Shown here: positions 50,080-59,156 of the stretch, piece by piece | Layout: the number at the start of each line of letters is the position of its first letter | How positions within the stretch are numbered: position 1 is the first letter of the stretch | Assembly (NCBI RefSeq): GCF_023231945.1 | Contig: NZ_JAJLJH010000005.1 | Span: 217,104 to 281,103, forward strand | Origin: Scleromatobacter humisilvae | GTDB lineage: Bacteria; Pseudomonadota; Gammaproteobacteria; Burkholderiales; Burkholderiaceae_C | Reading direction: 5' to 3' | DNA length: 64,000 nucleotides | Translations under genes and position numbers: made by a program | The notes under the pieces: generated by a model | Told to the model about the DNA's origin: nothing | Seen by the model: the letters and a program-made list of their open reading frames with translations, nothing else | The model's database searches: none

Positions 50080-51231
50080 ATGAAAAGACTGTTCGCACTC
50101 GTGGCCCTGGCCACCGCCGGCATCGCGGCCTTCGGCCAGGCGCTGCCCGCCCCCGAGATCGCCGCGCGCGAGTACCTGCTGATCGACATGAACGCCGGCC
50201 AGGTGCTGGCCGAGCGCGCGGCCGACGCACCGGTCGATCCGGCGTCGCTCGCGACCCTGATGACGGCCTACGTCGTGTTCGTGCAGCTGAAGGAGCACAA
50301 GCTGTCGCTCGACCAGAAGCTGCCGGTGTCCGCGCGCGCGCTGGCCGAGCGCAAGGGCGGCGGGGCGTTGATGTATGTCGACGCGACGGCCACGCCCACG
50401 GTGGACGAACTGCTCCAAGGCCTGGTGGTCGACTCCGGCAGCGACGCCGCCGTGGCGCTCGCCGAAGGCGTGGGCGGCAGTGTCGACAACTTCGTCGCGA
50501 TGATTAACCGCCAGGCCCAGGCCTGGAACCTGAAGAACACGACGTTCAGGAACGTCACCGGGCTGACCGAGGTCGGCCAGCGCAGCACGCCGCGCGACCT
50601 GGTGACGATCGCGCAGCACGTCATTCGCGACTTCCCCGAGTACTACCGCTACTACGCGCAGCGCGACTTCACGTTCGGCAACATCCACCAGGACAATCGC
50701 AACATCCTGCTGCGGCGCGACCCGAGCGTGGACGGCATGAAGACCGCCTACACCGAGGCCGCGGGCTACTGCCTGCTTGCGAGCGCGCAGCGCGACTTCC
50801 CGAACGGCAAGCGCCGCCTGGTCGCCCTGGTGATGGGCACGGGCGCCAAGGAGGCGCGCGCCGACGAGGCGCAGAAGCTGCTCAATTGGGGCTACACCGC
50901 GTTCGACGACATCCGTCTGGTCGAGGCCGGCAAGGCGGTGGGCGCGCCCGTGCCGGTCTGGAAGGGCAGGCAGGCCCAGGTCGCGCTCGGCAGCGCCGAT
51001 GCCATCTACGTGGCGGTGCCCAAGGGCGAGGGCGATCACCTGAAGACGCAGATCGAGCGCACCGACCCGCTCGTGGCGCCGTTGACCAAGGGCCAGCGCG
51101 TCGGTTCGCTGAAGGTTGCGACGGCCGCGGGGGTGCCGATTGCCACGATTTCGCTGACCGTGCTCGAGGATGTGCCCCAGGCCGGGCTGTTCGGACGCGC
51201 ATGGGATGCCATCCGGCTCTGGATCAAGTAG
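50080..51231 (+). CDS. D-alanyl-D-alanine carboxypeptidase-like protein, predicted inactive
   Basis: 383 residues with a signal peptide and the overall PBP5/DacA-DacC layout (peptidase S11 domain, then the C-terminal beta domain and an amphipathic end FGRAWDAIRLWIK). The active-site motifs are altered: S-x-x-K reads SLAT (56-59, Lys to Thr at codon 50254-50256), S-G-N reads SGS (119-121) and K-T-G reads KTA (221-223). Ser56 and Lys221 remain. It should not cleave D-Ala normally; a peptidoglycan-binding or regulatory role is possible. It occupies the usual dac slot before dat-ybeD-lipB-lipA. Confidence 0.88.
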   Translation: MKRLFALVALATAGIAAFGQALPAPEIAAREYLLIDMNAGQVLAERAADAPVDPASLATLMTAYVVFVQLKEHKLSLDQKLPVSARALAERKGGGALMYVDATATPTVDELLQGLVVDSGSDAAVALAEGVGGSVDNFVAMINRQAQAWNLKNTTFRNVTGLTEVGQRSTPRDLVTIAQHVIRDFPEYYRYYAQRDFTFGNIHQDNRNILLRRDPSVDGMKTAYTEAAGYCLLASAQRDFPNGKRRLVALVMGTGAKEARADEAQKLLNWGYTAFDDIRLVEAGKAVGAPVPVWKGRQAQVALGSADAIYVAVPKGEGDHLKTQIERTDPLVAPLTKGQRVGSLKVATAAGVPIATISLTVLEDVPQAGLFGRAWDAIRLWIK

Positions 51232-51326
51232 TCTTGTGACCTGAGCGAGGAACGCGTCGAACCGATGCCTCCCCTCGCGCGGGTTTCCAGTGCCGCCGCG
51301 CCGCGGCTCGCCCAGGAGCTTTCACC

Positions 51327-52217
51327 ATGATCGCCTTGCCCGATTCGCTGTGCTACCTCGACGGAGAGTTCCTGCCGTTGAACCAGGCCAAGGTGTCGGT
51401 GATGGATCGCGGCTTCCTGCTCGGCGACGGCGCGTACGAGTCCATCCCCGTCTACGGCCGGCGGCTGTTCCGCTTCGACGACCACATGGCGCGCTTCGAG
51501 CGCAGCCTGGGCAAGCTGGACATCGAGGTCGACCTGGATCGCGAGACCTGGCTGGCGCGCCTGCGCAAGGTCGTCGAGGCCTTCCCGGCCGACGAGCAGC
51601 TGGCCTACCTGCAGGTGACGCGCGGCGTCGCGCCGCGCTCGCACCTGATGCCGGCCGGCCTGTCCCCCACCGTGTTCATCACCACGAGCGAGCGGACGCT
51701 GCCCACGCCGGCGCAGCGCGTGCAAGGGCTCGCCTGCGTCACGGCACGCGACTTCCGGTGGCAGCGCGCCGACATCAAGAGCACCTCGCTGCTGGGCAAC
51801 GTGCTCGCACGCAAGATCTCCGCCGACCAGGACGCCGACGAGACGATCCTGCTGCGCGACGACGGCCCCGGCGGCCCGTGGCTCACCGAAGGCTCGCACA
51901 GCAATGTCTGGATCGTGCACGAAGGCGCGCTGCTCGGGCCCGCACCCGACGAACACGTGCTCGCCGGCGTGCGCATCGAGCTGCTGCGCGAGCTGTGCGA
52001 GGAGACCGGCATCGCGTTCAACCTGCGGCCGGTGAGCGAGGCCGACGTGCGCGCGGCCGACGAGGTGCTCCTGAGCTCCGCGTCCAAGGAAGTCATCGCG
52101 GTCACGCGCATCGACGGCGAACAGGTCGGCCACGGCGCATTGCGCGGTCGGCCGGGTCCGGTTTATGCCCGTCTGCACGAGGCTTACCAACGTGCGATCC
52201 AATCGCAATCCATCTGA
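51327..52217 (+). CDS. dat: D-amino acid aminotransferase-type class IV aminotransferase
   Basis: 296 residues. The PLP lysine is in RADIKSTSLLGNVLA, the N-terminal VSVMDRGFLLGDGAYESIPV is the class IV signature, and TEGSHSNVWIV binds the cofactor phosphate. D-amino acid transaminases interconvert D-Ala and D-Glu; related lyases make 4-aminobenzoate, so the substrate is inferred from its conserved place next to dac. AGGAG lies 9 nt before the ATG. Confidence 0.85.
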   Translation: MIALPDSLCYLDGEFLPLNQAKVSVMDRGFLLGDGAYESIPVYGRRLFRFDDHMARFERSLGKLDIEVDLDRETWLARLRKVVEAFPADEQLAYLQVTRGVAPRSHLMPAGLSPTVFITTSERTLPTPAQRVQGLACVTARDFRWQRADIKSTSLLGNVLARKISADQDADETILLRDDGPGGPWLTEGSHSNVWIVHEGALLGPAPDEHVLAGVRIELLRELCEETGIAFNLRPVSEADVRAADEVLLSSASKEVIAVTRIDGEQVGHGALRGRPGPVYARLHEAYQRAIQSQSI

Positions 52218-52232
52218 ACGAACCAGACCACC

Positions 52233-52508
52233 ATGCACGAGATTCCTCCCGAACAGTCGCTGATCACCTACCCCAGCGCGTTCCCCATCAAGGTGATGGG
52301 CCCGCAGGCTGACGGTTTCGTCGAGGCGATCGTGCAGGTGGCCAAGCAGTTCGATCCGGATTTCGACCACACGACGGTGGAGACCAGACCCAGCAAGGGG
52401 GGTAATTACCTGGGCATCACGATCACGGTCACAGCCACCAGCCGTCCGCAGCTGGATGAGTTGTACCGGACATTGACCGCGCATCCGATGGTCAAGATCG
52501 TTCTGTGA
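52233..52508 (+). CDS. ybeD: YbeD/DUF493 protein
   Basis: 91 residues with the compact ACT-like fold of DUF493 (YPSAFPIKVMG, YLGITITVTATSRPQLDELY). It usually sits directly before lipB and is of unknown function. It begins 16 nt after dat. The next gene here is not lipB but an AP2-like gene. Confidence 0.93.
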   Translation: MHEIPPEQSLITYPSAFPIKVMGPQADGFVEAIVQVAKQFDPDFDHTTVETRPSKGGNYLGITITVTATSRPQLDELYRTLTAHPMVKIVL

Positions 52509-52542
52509 TGGACAGGTGGGGGAAGCGACTCTCAGAGGCTTC

Positions 52543-53028
52543 ATGCATCTCACCAGAAACGAGACCGAAAAGTGCGTGATGGCACGCATCGTTCGGCAGA
52601 AAAAGCTACATCAGAAGAACTTCACGCTGAAGCAGTTCGGCACCTGGGCCAAGGCTGAAACCGCGGCCCGGAAGTGGGTCAAGGTGACTCTCGCCGAACT
52701 GCCGCCACCGATCGGCATGAAGAACCGGATGACCAGCCGCAACACCTCCGGCGTTGTCGGCGTGCGTCTGGTTCACGCGGTGCGCCGGCGCGAGGACAAG
52801 GAATATCCGGACTGGCGCTGGATCGCCTTCTGGCCCGGCTGCCCCAATTCGGGCGGCATCGGCTGGTCGGTGAACAAGTACGGCGACGAGCACGCCTTCG
52901 TGCTCGCATGCCTCGCGCGCAAGCTCGAGAGCGTCGATCGCGATGCCATCGACGCCGAGTTCGAGACGTTCAAGACCACGCGCGACTACAAGCGCTTGCT
53001 GAAGCTGAAGCAGATCACCCCGGCCTGA
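52543..53028 (+). CDS. AP2-like DNA-binding domain protein
   Basis: 161 residues from ATG 52543, which has AGAGG 4-5 nt upstream; ATG 52579 and GTG 52516 are alternatives. The core RNTSGVVGVRLVHA..WRWIAFWPGCPNSGGIG and YGDEHAFVLACLARKLE follow the AP2 pattern of a three-strand sheet with a helix (S-G-V-x-G-V, W-x-A, then an Ala-rich helix). The ends are basic. Bacterial AP2 domains are often in mobile-element or regulatory proteins. It interrupts the usual ybeD-lipB pair; no endonuclease domain is present. Confidence 0.6.
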   Translation: MHLTRNETEKCVMARIVRQKKLHQKNFTLKQFGTWAKAETAARKWVKVTLAELPPPIGMKNRMTSRNTSGVVGVRLVHAVRRREDKEYPDWRWIAFWPGCPNSGGIGWSVNKYGDEHAFVLACLARKLESVDRDAIDAEFETFKTTRDYKRLLKLKQITPA

Positions 53029-53049
53029 ACGGCGGGAAGGCCGGTGCCT

Positions 53050-53055
53050 TAAAAT
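53050..53055 (+). promoter_or_regulatory. -10 hexamer before lipB
   Basis: TAAAAT lies 5 nt before the ATG of an 18-codon upstream ORF and 45 nt before the lipB ATG. The following AATCGGGCATGCG matches the same position upstream of the DAHP synthase gene. Confidence 0.4.
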
Positions 53056-53060
53056 CGGGC

Positions 53061-53117
53061 ATGCGGCGCGCTCCTGCGCCTGCAGGAAAGTTCCCTGTCG
53101 ATGACCATCGCGGCTGA
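53061..53117 (+). CDS. Possible 18-codon upstream ORF overlapping the lipB start
   Basis: ATG 53061 opens [18 protein letters not shown] and stops at 53117, past the lipB ATG at 53101, in the +1 frame relative to lipB. It has no Shine-Dalgarno and begins 5 nt after the -10. Coding status is unproven. Confidence 0.25.
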   Translation: MRRAPAPAGKFPVDDHRG

Positions 53118-53805
53118 CCAAGGCCCACCCATCCCGCCTTTGCTGCGCCCGCTCGGCCGCGTGCCCTATGAACCGACCGTGGACGCCATGAAGGCGTTCA
53201 CCGCGGGCCGCGGCCCCGAGACACCGGACGAGATCTGGATCGTCGAGCACCCGCCGGTGTTCACGCAGGGCCTCGCCGGCAAGTCCGAACACCTGCTCGA
53301 TGCCGGCGACGTGCCGGTCGTCCAGACCAACCGCGGCGGCCAGGTGACGTACCACGGGCCCGGCCAGGTGGTCGCCTACCCGCTGGTCGACCTGCGGCGG
53401 CAGGGCATCTACGTCAAGGAATTCGTCTTCCGGCTCGAGGACGCCGTGCTGCGCACGCTGGCCGACTTCGACGTCACCGGGCACCGCGTGCCGGGCGCGC
53501 CGGGCATCTACGTGAAGCTGGCGGATCCGTTCGGGCACGCGGCGCTCGGCAACGACAGGCCGGCCTCGGATCCGTTCCAGGGTCTCGGAAAGATCGCGGC
53601 ACTGGGCGTCAAAGTGAGCAATCACTGTACGTATCACGGCGTCGCACTCAACGTCGCGATGGATCTGCAACCCTTCGAGCGAATCAACCCGTGCGGTTAT
53701 GCCGGGCTGAAAACCGTCGCCCTCGCTACACTGGGCGTCGTTGCCGACTGGGCAACGGTGGCCGACGTGCTGGGCCGCCACCTCGGCGCAAGGTTCACGC
53801 GCTGA
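53101..53805 (+). CDS. lipB: Octanoyltransferase LipB
   Basis: Transfers octanoyl from ACP to lipoyl domains. 234 residues with [20 protein letters not shown], the lysine in [13 protein letters not shown] and the catalytic Cys in [13 protein letters not shown]. Start ATG 53101 has AGGA 13 nt away, a loose fit. It appears to have its own promoter after the AP2-like gene. lipA follows. Confidence 0.95.
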   Translation: MTIAADQGPPIPPLLRPLGRVPYEPTVDAMKAFTAGRGPETPDEIWIVEHPPVFTQGLAGKSEHLLDAGDVPVVQTNRGGQVTYHGPGQVVAYPLVDLRRQGIYVKEFVFRLEDAVLRTLADFDVTGHRVPGAPGIYVKLADPFGHAALGNDRPASDPFQGLGKIAALGVKVSNHCTYHGVALNVAMDLQPFERINPCGYAGLKTVALATLGVVADWATVADVLGRHLGARFTR

Positions 53806-53878
53806 GCTGAAAGGGGCGTTCCGCCGGCCCCGCCGCAGCCCATTTCCGAGCCTGACGCTCGATCCATCCCCGCACCGA

Positions 53879-54874
53879 ATGTCCACCGAAGCCAACACCC
53901 CCGACGTCGCCACGCCCGCCTACGATGCCACGGCCAAGCAGAAGGCGCAGGCCAAGACGTCGCGCATCCCGATCAAGATCGTCCCGGCCGAGCAGTTGAA
54001 GAAGCCGGACTGGATCCGCGTGCGCGCCGCGCTGCCCAGCAGCCGCTTCTACGAGATCAAGCAGATCCTGCGCGAGCACAAGCTGCACACGGTGTGCGAG
54101 GAGGCGTCCTGCCCCAACATCGGCGAGTGCTTCGGCAAGGGCACGGCCACGTTCATGATCATGGGCGACAAATGCACGCGCCGCTGCCCGTTCTGCGACG
54201 TCGGCCACGGCCGGCCTGACCCGCTGGACGTCGACGAGCCCAAGAACCTCGCGCGCACGATCGCGGCGCTCAAGCTCAAGTACGTGGTCATCACCAGCGT
54301 CGACCGCGACGACCTGCGCGACGGCGGCGCCGGCCACTTCGTGGAGTGCATCCGCCAGATCCGCGAGATGTCGCCCGAGACGCGCATCGAGGTGCTGGTG
54401 CCCGACTTCCGCGGCCGCGACGACCGCGCCCTCGAAATCCTGAAGGCCGCGCCGCCCGACGTGATGAACCACAACCTCGAGACCGCGCCGCGCCTGTACA
54501 AGCAGGCGCGCCCGGGCAGCGACTACCAGTTCAGCCTGAACCTGCTCAAGAAGTTCAAGGCGATGCACCCGGACGTGCCGACCAAGAGCGGCATCATGGT
54601 GGGCCTGGGCGAGACCGACGAGGAGATCCTGCAGGTCATGGCCGACATGCGCGCCCACGACATCGACATGATCACGATCGGCCAGTACCTCGCGCCGTCG
54701 GGCCATCACCTGCCGGTGGCGCGCTACGTGCACCCGGACACGTTCAGGATGTTCGAGCAGAAGGCCATCGAGATGGGCTTCAGCCACGCCGCCGTCGGCG
54801 CGATGGTGCGCTCGAGCTACCACGCGGACAAGCAGGCCGAGCACGCCGGGCTGGACATGGGCCCCGCCAACTAG
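53879..54874 (+). CDS. lipA: Lipoyl synthase LipA
   Basis: Radical-SAM enzyme that inserts two sulfurs into octanoyl groups. 331 residues with the auxiliary cluster motif [12 protein letters not shown] and the radical-SAM motif CTRRCPFC, plus the C-terminal serine in MVRSSYHAD. The frame is open upstream into lipB, but [20 protein letters not shown] is the typical betaproteobacterial start. Its stop overlaps the convergent hydrolase gene (CTAG). Confidence 0.97.
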   Translation: MSTEANTPDVATPAYDATAKQKAQAKTSRIPIKIVPAEQLKKPDWIRVRAALPSSRFYEIKQILREHKLHTVCEEASCPNIGECFGKGTATFMIMGDKCTRRCPFCDVGHGRPDPLDVDEPKNLARTIAALKLKYVVITSVDRDDLRDGGAGHFVECIRQIREMSPETRIEVLVPDFRGRDDRALEILKAAPPDVMNHNLETAPRLYKQARPGSDYQFSLNLLKKFKAMHPDVPTKSGIMVGLGETDEEILQVMADMRAHDIDMITIGQYLAPSGHHLPVARYVHPDTFRMFEQKAIEMGFSHAAVGAMVRSSYHADKQAEHAGLDMGPAN

Positions 54875-55710
54875 GCTGGCTTCAGCCTCCGCTCGAAGAA
54901 CGCCAGGATCTCGTCGCGTGCGGCGAGCGTCGGCTGGCCCGCCTCGTCGATCAGGTGCACGGTGACGACGCTGTGCGCGCCCTTGATCACGTGCTCGAAG
55001 AACGGCGGCAGGTCGCGCGTGTTCGCTGAGTCGTCGGGCAGCACGCGGCCCTCGAAACGATCGCCGAGCGCCGCCGAATAGGCCGCGAAGCGTTGCGCCG
55101 TGCAGAAGCGGTCCCCGGCGAAGCGCCAGGCGCGCACGGTGAGGTCGTCGCGCTCCAGGCGCGCGCGGATCGCGGCGAGTTCCTGCGGGCCGCTTTCCAC
55201 CGACGCCGCATCCTCCAGCGGCATCGAAGGCTGGCACAACACCGGCGCGAGCACCGCGGGCTCCAGCATCATCGTCAATGCGTAGTTGCCGGTGAAGCAC
55301 ATGCCGATCGCGCCGACGCCGGGGCCGCCGCACTCCGCATGCGCGATCCGTGCGAGGCCGCGCAGCCAATGCGTGATCGGGCTCGGCTGGTCGGCGGCCA
55401 GCTTGCGGAACTCGGCGCTGACGCAGGTGCGCCTGAAGGTGGCGACGGCCTCCTCGGCGTCGGGCAGCGCGCCGTCGCGGCCGAACAGCGACGGCATCCA
55501 CACGGCGAAGCCGGCGTCGCGAACCCAGCGTGCGAATCGCGCCAGGTGCGGGCTGATGCCGGGCGTCTCGGGCATCACGATCACCGCCGGGCCGGCGCCG
55601 GCCACGTGCACGGTCCTGGCGATGCCGTCGACGTCGACGTGGCGCGGCGCGAAGTCCTCGAGCGGGTCGGGCTCGGTCAGCTTGCGTTGCAGGGAAATGG
55701 TCTGCGGCAT
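54871..55710 (-). CDS. Dienelactone hydrolase-family protein
   Basis: 279 residues of the alpha/beta hydrolase fold with a cysteine nucleophile in [13 protein letters not shown], the pattern of dienelactone hydrolases; the late His is in [14 protein letters not shown]. Substrate unknown. AGGAG lies 7 nt before the ATG. It is divergent from the AraC-type regulator with an 88-bp shared gap, suggesting that the regulator controls it. Confidence 0.82.
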   Translation of the reverse strand: MPQTISLQRKLTEPDPLEDFAPRHVDVDGIARTVHVAGAGPAVIVMPETPGISPHLARFARWVRDAGFAVWMPSLFGRDGALPDAEEAVATFRRTCVSAEFRKLAADQPSPITHWLRGLARIAHAECGGPGVGAIGMCFTGNYALTMMLEPAVLAPVLCQPSMPLEDAASVESGPQELAAIRARLERDDLTVRAWRFAGDRFCTAQRFAAYSAALGDRFEGRVLPDDSANTRDLPPFFEHVIKGAHSVVTVHLIDEAGQPTLAARDEILAFFERRLKPA

Positions 55711-55798
55711 GGGGTCTCCTGATTCGGGACTGGCATTGCACCTGTCGCGGCCCTAGACTGCGAGTGTCCGATCAGGCATTTATCGAGCGAAACAGGAC

Positions 55799-56779
55799 AT
55801 GCACGATTTCTCGATCCTCGTCTTGCCGGGAACCTACGCGAGCAGCGTGTCGGTGACGCTCGACATCCTCCAGGCCGCGGCCACGCTCGCGCCCCGCGCG
55901 AAGACGCCGCGCCCGACCTGGCGCGTGCTGTCGCCGGATGGCCAGGCCGTCGCCCTCAGCGCGGGCCTGCGGCTGGACGCGGCGCCGTTGCCCGCGAGGG
56001 CGCGCGTCGATTCGTCGACGTGGATCGTCCCGGGGCTCGGCACCGACAACCCCGGCGTGATCGAGCAGCGTCTCGCCCGGGACGACGCGCGTCGCGCGAT
56101 CGCCGCGATCCGCCGCCACGCCGCTCGCGGCGGGGCCGTCGCGGCCTCGTGCTCGGCGGTGTTCCTGCTGCAGGCCGCCGGGCTGCTGGCGAACCGGCGC
56201 GCGACGACCTCGTGGTGGCTCGCGCCCGAACTGCGGCGCCTGGAGCCGGCCTGCATCGTCGACGCCGACCGCATGGTGTGCGCCGACGGCCCGGTCACGA
56301 CGGCCGGTGCGGCGCTGGCGCAGTCCGACCTGATGCTGCACCTGCTGCGCGAGCGCTTCGGCATCGCGCTCGCGGATGCGGTGGGCAAGGTGCTGCTGAT
56401 CGACGGCCGCCAGGCGCAGGCCCCGTTCGCAGTGCCGGCGATGATGGCCAACGGCAGCGAGCTGATCCGCCGGCTGACGCTGCGCATCGAGGCGGCGCTG
56501 CCGAATCCGCCGAGCGTCGCGGCGTTGGCCGGCGAGCTCGCGATGTCGCCGCGCACGCTCGCGCGTCACGTGCGCGCCGCGAGCGGGCGCGGGCCGCTGG
56601 CGCTGGTGCAGAGCGTGCGGCTCAATCGGGCACGGCAGCTGATCGAGTCGAGCCGGATGACGATCGCCCAGGTGGCCGAGAGCGTGGGCTACGAGGACGC
56701 CACCGCGCTGCGGCGCCTGATGCGCAAGGCGGCCGGCGCGGTGCCGAGCCGCTTCCGCGCGGCCTGGCCCACGACCTAA
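55799..56779 (+). CDS. GlxA-type AraC-family transcriptional regulator
   Basis: 326 residues: an N-terminal DJ-1/PfpI-like domain (about 1-190) with the Cys in AASCSAVFLLQAAGLL, and a C-terminal AraC helix-turn-helix pair (about 225-320: LAGELAMSPRTLARHVRAAS and IAQVAESVGYEDATALRRLM). GlxA-type proteins are cytoplasmic activators that sense small metabolites. AGGA lies 5-6 nt before the ATG. Its end overlaps the TlpA-like gene by a few bases. Confidence 0.9.
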   Translation: MHDFSILVLPGTYASSVSVTLDILQAAATLAPRAKTPRPTWRVLSPDGQAVALSAGLRLDAAPLPARARVDSSTWIVPGLGTDNPGVIEQRLARDDARRAIAAIRRHAARGGAVAASCSAVFLLQAAGLLANRRATTSWWLAPELRRLEPACIVDADRMVCADGPVTTAGAALAQSDLMLHLLRERFGIALADAVGKVLLIDGRQAQAPFAVPAMMANGSELIRRLTLRIEAALPNPPSVAALAGELAMSPRTLARHVRAASGRGPLALVQSVRLNRARQLIESSRMTIAQVAESVGYEDATALRRLMRKAAGAVPSRFRAAWPTT

Positions 56780-57276
56780 CCCCGGCCGTCGAGCTCCGCG
56801 ATGAGCGGCGCCAGCGCTTCGAAGTCGGTCTTGCCGACCCAGCGCTTGACGATCTCGCCGCGCTTGTTGATCAGCAGCGACGTCGGCGTGAACTGCACGT
56901 TGCCCAGCCTGCGTGCGACCTCGCCGGTGTTGTCGATGACCACGCCGAACGGCAGCGCGCGCGCCTGGGCGAAGTTGGAGACGAGTGCGGGCGGGTCGGT
57001 CTGCATCGCGACGGCCAGCGTCTCGAAGCCTTGCGGCGAGAAGCGGCGCCAGTTGGCGACCATCGCCGGCATCTCCTCGACGCAGGGCGCGCAGTCGGTC
57101 GCCCAGAAGTTCACCAGCACGACGTGGCCGCGCAGCGCCGCGAGTTCGGTCCGGCGGCCATCGAGCAGCGTGTACGAGACGGCGGGTGCCTGTTCGACGC
57201 GACTGCAACCCGATAGCATGGCAGCCACCAACGCCGCGGCGGGTGCGAGCAGGGCCAGGGCGCGATCAGACTTCAT
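56776..57276 (-). CDS. TlpA-family thioredoxin-like lipoprotein
   Basis: 166 residues with a lipoprotein signal (Cys24 in AAMLSGCSRVE) and a thioredoxin fold whose active site is NFWATDCAPCVEEMP (Cys62, Cys65). TlpA/ResA-type proteins reduce disulfides in the periplasm, for example in cytochrome c or copper-site assembly. The cis-Pro lies in QFTPTSLLINKRG. Divergent from the DUF4197 gene, whose start is 11 nt away. Confidence 0.88.
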   Translation of the reverse strand: MKSDRALALLAPAAALVAAMLSGCSRVEQAPAVSYTLLDGRRTELAALRGHVVLVNFWATDCAPCVEEMPAMVANWRRFSPQGFETLAVAMQTDPPALVSNFAQARALPFGVVIDNTGEVARRLGNVQFTPTSLLINKRGEIVKRWVGKTDFEALAPLIAELDGRG

Positions 57277-57287
57277 GGGGATCCACG

Positions 57288-57989
57288 ATGCAACGACGTC
57301 AGTTTACGCCGGCCCTGGCCGCGCTCTTTCTCGCACGCGCGGCCTGCGTCGCGCTGCTGGGCGAGTCCGCGAAGGCGTTCGCGCTCGATGAAGGCACGGC
57401 GGCCTCGGGCGTGCGCGCGGCGCTCGAGCGCGGGGCGGACAGCGCCGTCTCCCTGCTCGGCAAGCCGGGCGGCTTCCTGGACAACCCGCAGGTCCGGATC
57501 CCGCTGCCCGGCGCCCTGAAGAGCGCGGCCTCCATGCTGCGCGCGCTCGGCCAGCAGCAACGCGTCGACGACCTGGTCAATTCGATGAACCGCGCCGCGG
57601 AGCAGGCCGTGCCGGCCGCCAAGCCGTTGCTGCTGAACGCGGTGCATGCGATGTCGGTGGAGGACGCGGTCAAGATCGTGCGCGGCGGCGACACCTCGGT
57701 CACCGATTTCTTCGCCGCCAAGACGCGCGCACCGCTGGGCGAGAAGTTCCTGCCCATCGTCACGGCCGAGACGGAGAAGGTGTCGCTGGCGGCCAAGTAC
57801 AACGCCGTCGCGAGCAAGGGCTCGTCGTTCGGACTCGTCAAGCCGGAGGACGCCAACGTCGAACAATACGTCACGCGCAAGGCGCTCGACGGCCTGTTCC
57901 TGATGATCGGCCAGGAGGAAAAGAAGATCCGCGCCGACCCGATGGCCACCGGCAGCGCGATCCTCAAGTCGGTCTTCGGCGGGCATTGA
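57288..57989 (+). CDS. DUF4197 secreted protein
   Basis: 233 residues with an N-terminal signal (FTPALAALFLARAACVALLG) and the DUF4197 domain through the rest: DNPQVRIPLPGALKSAASML, GGDTSVTDFF and YVTRKALDGLFLMIGQEEKK are its conserved blocks. It is mostly helical and probably periplasmic; function unknown. The MQRRQF start is preferred over upstream codons that would overlap the TlpA-like gene. Confidence 0.88.
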   Translation: MQRRQFTPALAALFLARAACVALLGESAKAFALDEGTAASGVRAALERGADSAVSLLGKPGGFLDNPQVRIPLPGALKSAASMLRALGQQQRVDDLVNSMNRAAEQAVPAAKPLLLNAVHAMSVEDAVKIVRGGDTSVTDFFAAKTRAPLGEKFLPIVTAETEKVSLAAKYNAVASKGSSFGLVKPEDANVEQYVTRKALDGLFLMIGQEEKKIRADPMATGSAILKSVFGGH

Positions 57990-58007
57990 GCCCGCGTGGC
58001 ATCGCGC

Positions 58008-59156
58008 TCAGACCGTTCGCGAGAGTTCGTAGATCAGCGCCGAGGGCAGCGACTGCATCACGGCGTCGCGGCCGATGCGCGCGTGGTTGTCGGCGCTGTT
58101 CGTCGACAACTGCAGCGCGCCGCCTTCGGGTGCCACCTCGATGAACACGAACGTCGGCATGTCCATCGAGATGCCCAGGCGCAGCTTCTGGAACTTCTCG
58201 TTGGCCAGCACCGATTCGTAGATGATCGCGTGCGGCAGCGCCTCGCGGCAGAACTCCTCGGCCTCGTCGACGCTGCCGACGAAGTCGACCAGCAGCCCCA
58301 TGTGGCGGATCGATTCCTTGATCAGCGAACGCATGTCGCGCGAACCCGCCACCACCAGCACGTGGCTGCCGGCCAGCGGCTTGGAGTTCTCGGACACGCC
58401 GAAGCCCTGGTCGATCTCGACGACGCTGACGCCCTCGATCTCGTCGTGCACGGTGCGCGGGAACTCGATCGTGAGCGTGGTCTCGCTGTCGGAGACGGTG
58501 CGGTCGAGCACCAGGCCCAGCGTCCACGAGATCTGCTGCACGAGGCGCCACGACATCGAGTCGAGCGACGGCAGCGGCGTGCCGACCGGGGTCAGGCGGT
58601 CGGAGGCATCCGAGCTCGAGTGCGAGAAGCGCGCGGACAGGCGGCCGTACGGCGGCCAGGCCTTGATCTCGATCTTGAATTCGAGATTCTTGCGCGCGAG
58701 ATCGAGGCTCCAGTCGACGACGGCCTGCATCAGCGCGTACAGCAGCGTGGCGTCGGCGACGACCTCGGCCGGCTTCAGCGCCTGGCTGATCTCGATCTGG
58801 CGCGCGGTCGCCTCGCGGCCTCGCTGCAGCAGCACCTCGCGCAGCATCTGCGTGACGCTGATCTGCTCGGGCGTCTGGCGGATCCGGCCGGAGGCGAAGC
58901 GGGCGAGCTGCTGGCCGATCATGCCGGCGCGGCGGGCGCGTTCGATCTCCTCGCGCAGCATGCGCAGGCCGGCGCGGTCGATCTTGCCGGTGGTCGCGAG
59001 CACTGTGACGCGTTCGAGCGCCGCCGACAGCGGCAGTCCGACCTCGGTGCCGATCTGGCCGATGATCTCGCGCCAGTGGGCCTCGTCCGGCTCCGGCGGC
59101 TTGTCGTAGATCGGGTCGTTCATTGTCGATCGGCTCGATGCGAGTGTCATTGTCAT
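58008..59156 (-). CDS. Degenerate hybrid histidine-kinase-like protein
   Basis: 382 residues with a GGAGGG site 5 nt before the ATG. The region 30-95 looks like a dimerisation helix pair in which the H-E-L-R-T-P-L box reads TEVGLPL, with no His. Residues 125-235 resemble an ATPase domain without the N-box Asn (ADATLLYALMQAVVDWSL). Residues 262-370 resemble a receiver whose acidic pair is gone (VVAGSRD) and whose acceptor Asp is Glu (IIYES). No phosphotransfer is expected. Family unknown to me; the domain reading is by pattern only. Confidence 0.55.
   Translation of the reverse strand: MTMTLASSRSTMNDPIYDKPPEPDEAHWREIIGQIGTEVGLPLSAALERVTVLATTGKIDRAGLRMLREEIERARRAGMIGQQLARFASGRIRQTPEQISVTQMLREVLLQRGREATARQIEISQALKPAEVVADATLLYALMQAVVDWSLDLARKNLEFKIEIKAWPPYGRLSARFSHSSSDASDRLTPVGTPLPSLDSMSWRLVQQISWTLGLVLDRTVSDSETTLTIEFPRTVHDEIEGVSVVEIDQGFGVSENSKPLAGSHVLVVAGSRDMRSLIKESIRHMGLLVDFVGSVDEAEEFCREALPHAIIYESVLANEKFQKLRLGISMDMPTFVFIEVAPEGGALQLSTNSADNHARIGRDAVMQSLPSALIYELSRTV

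Noticed and set aside
50241..50262. Local frameshift as the reason for the missing Lys in the dac-like gene
   Set aside because: The flanking PAS and LMTAYV residues are in frame on both sides, so the SLAT change is by substitution, and the other two motifs are altered independently.
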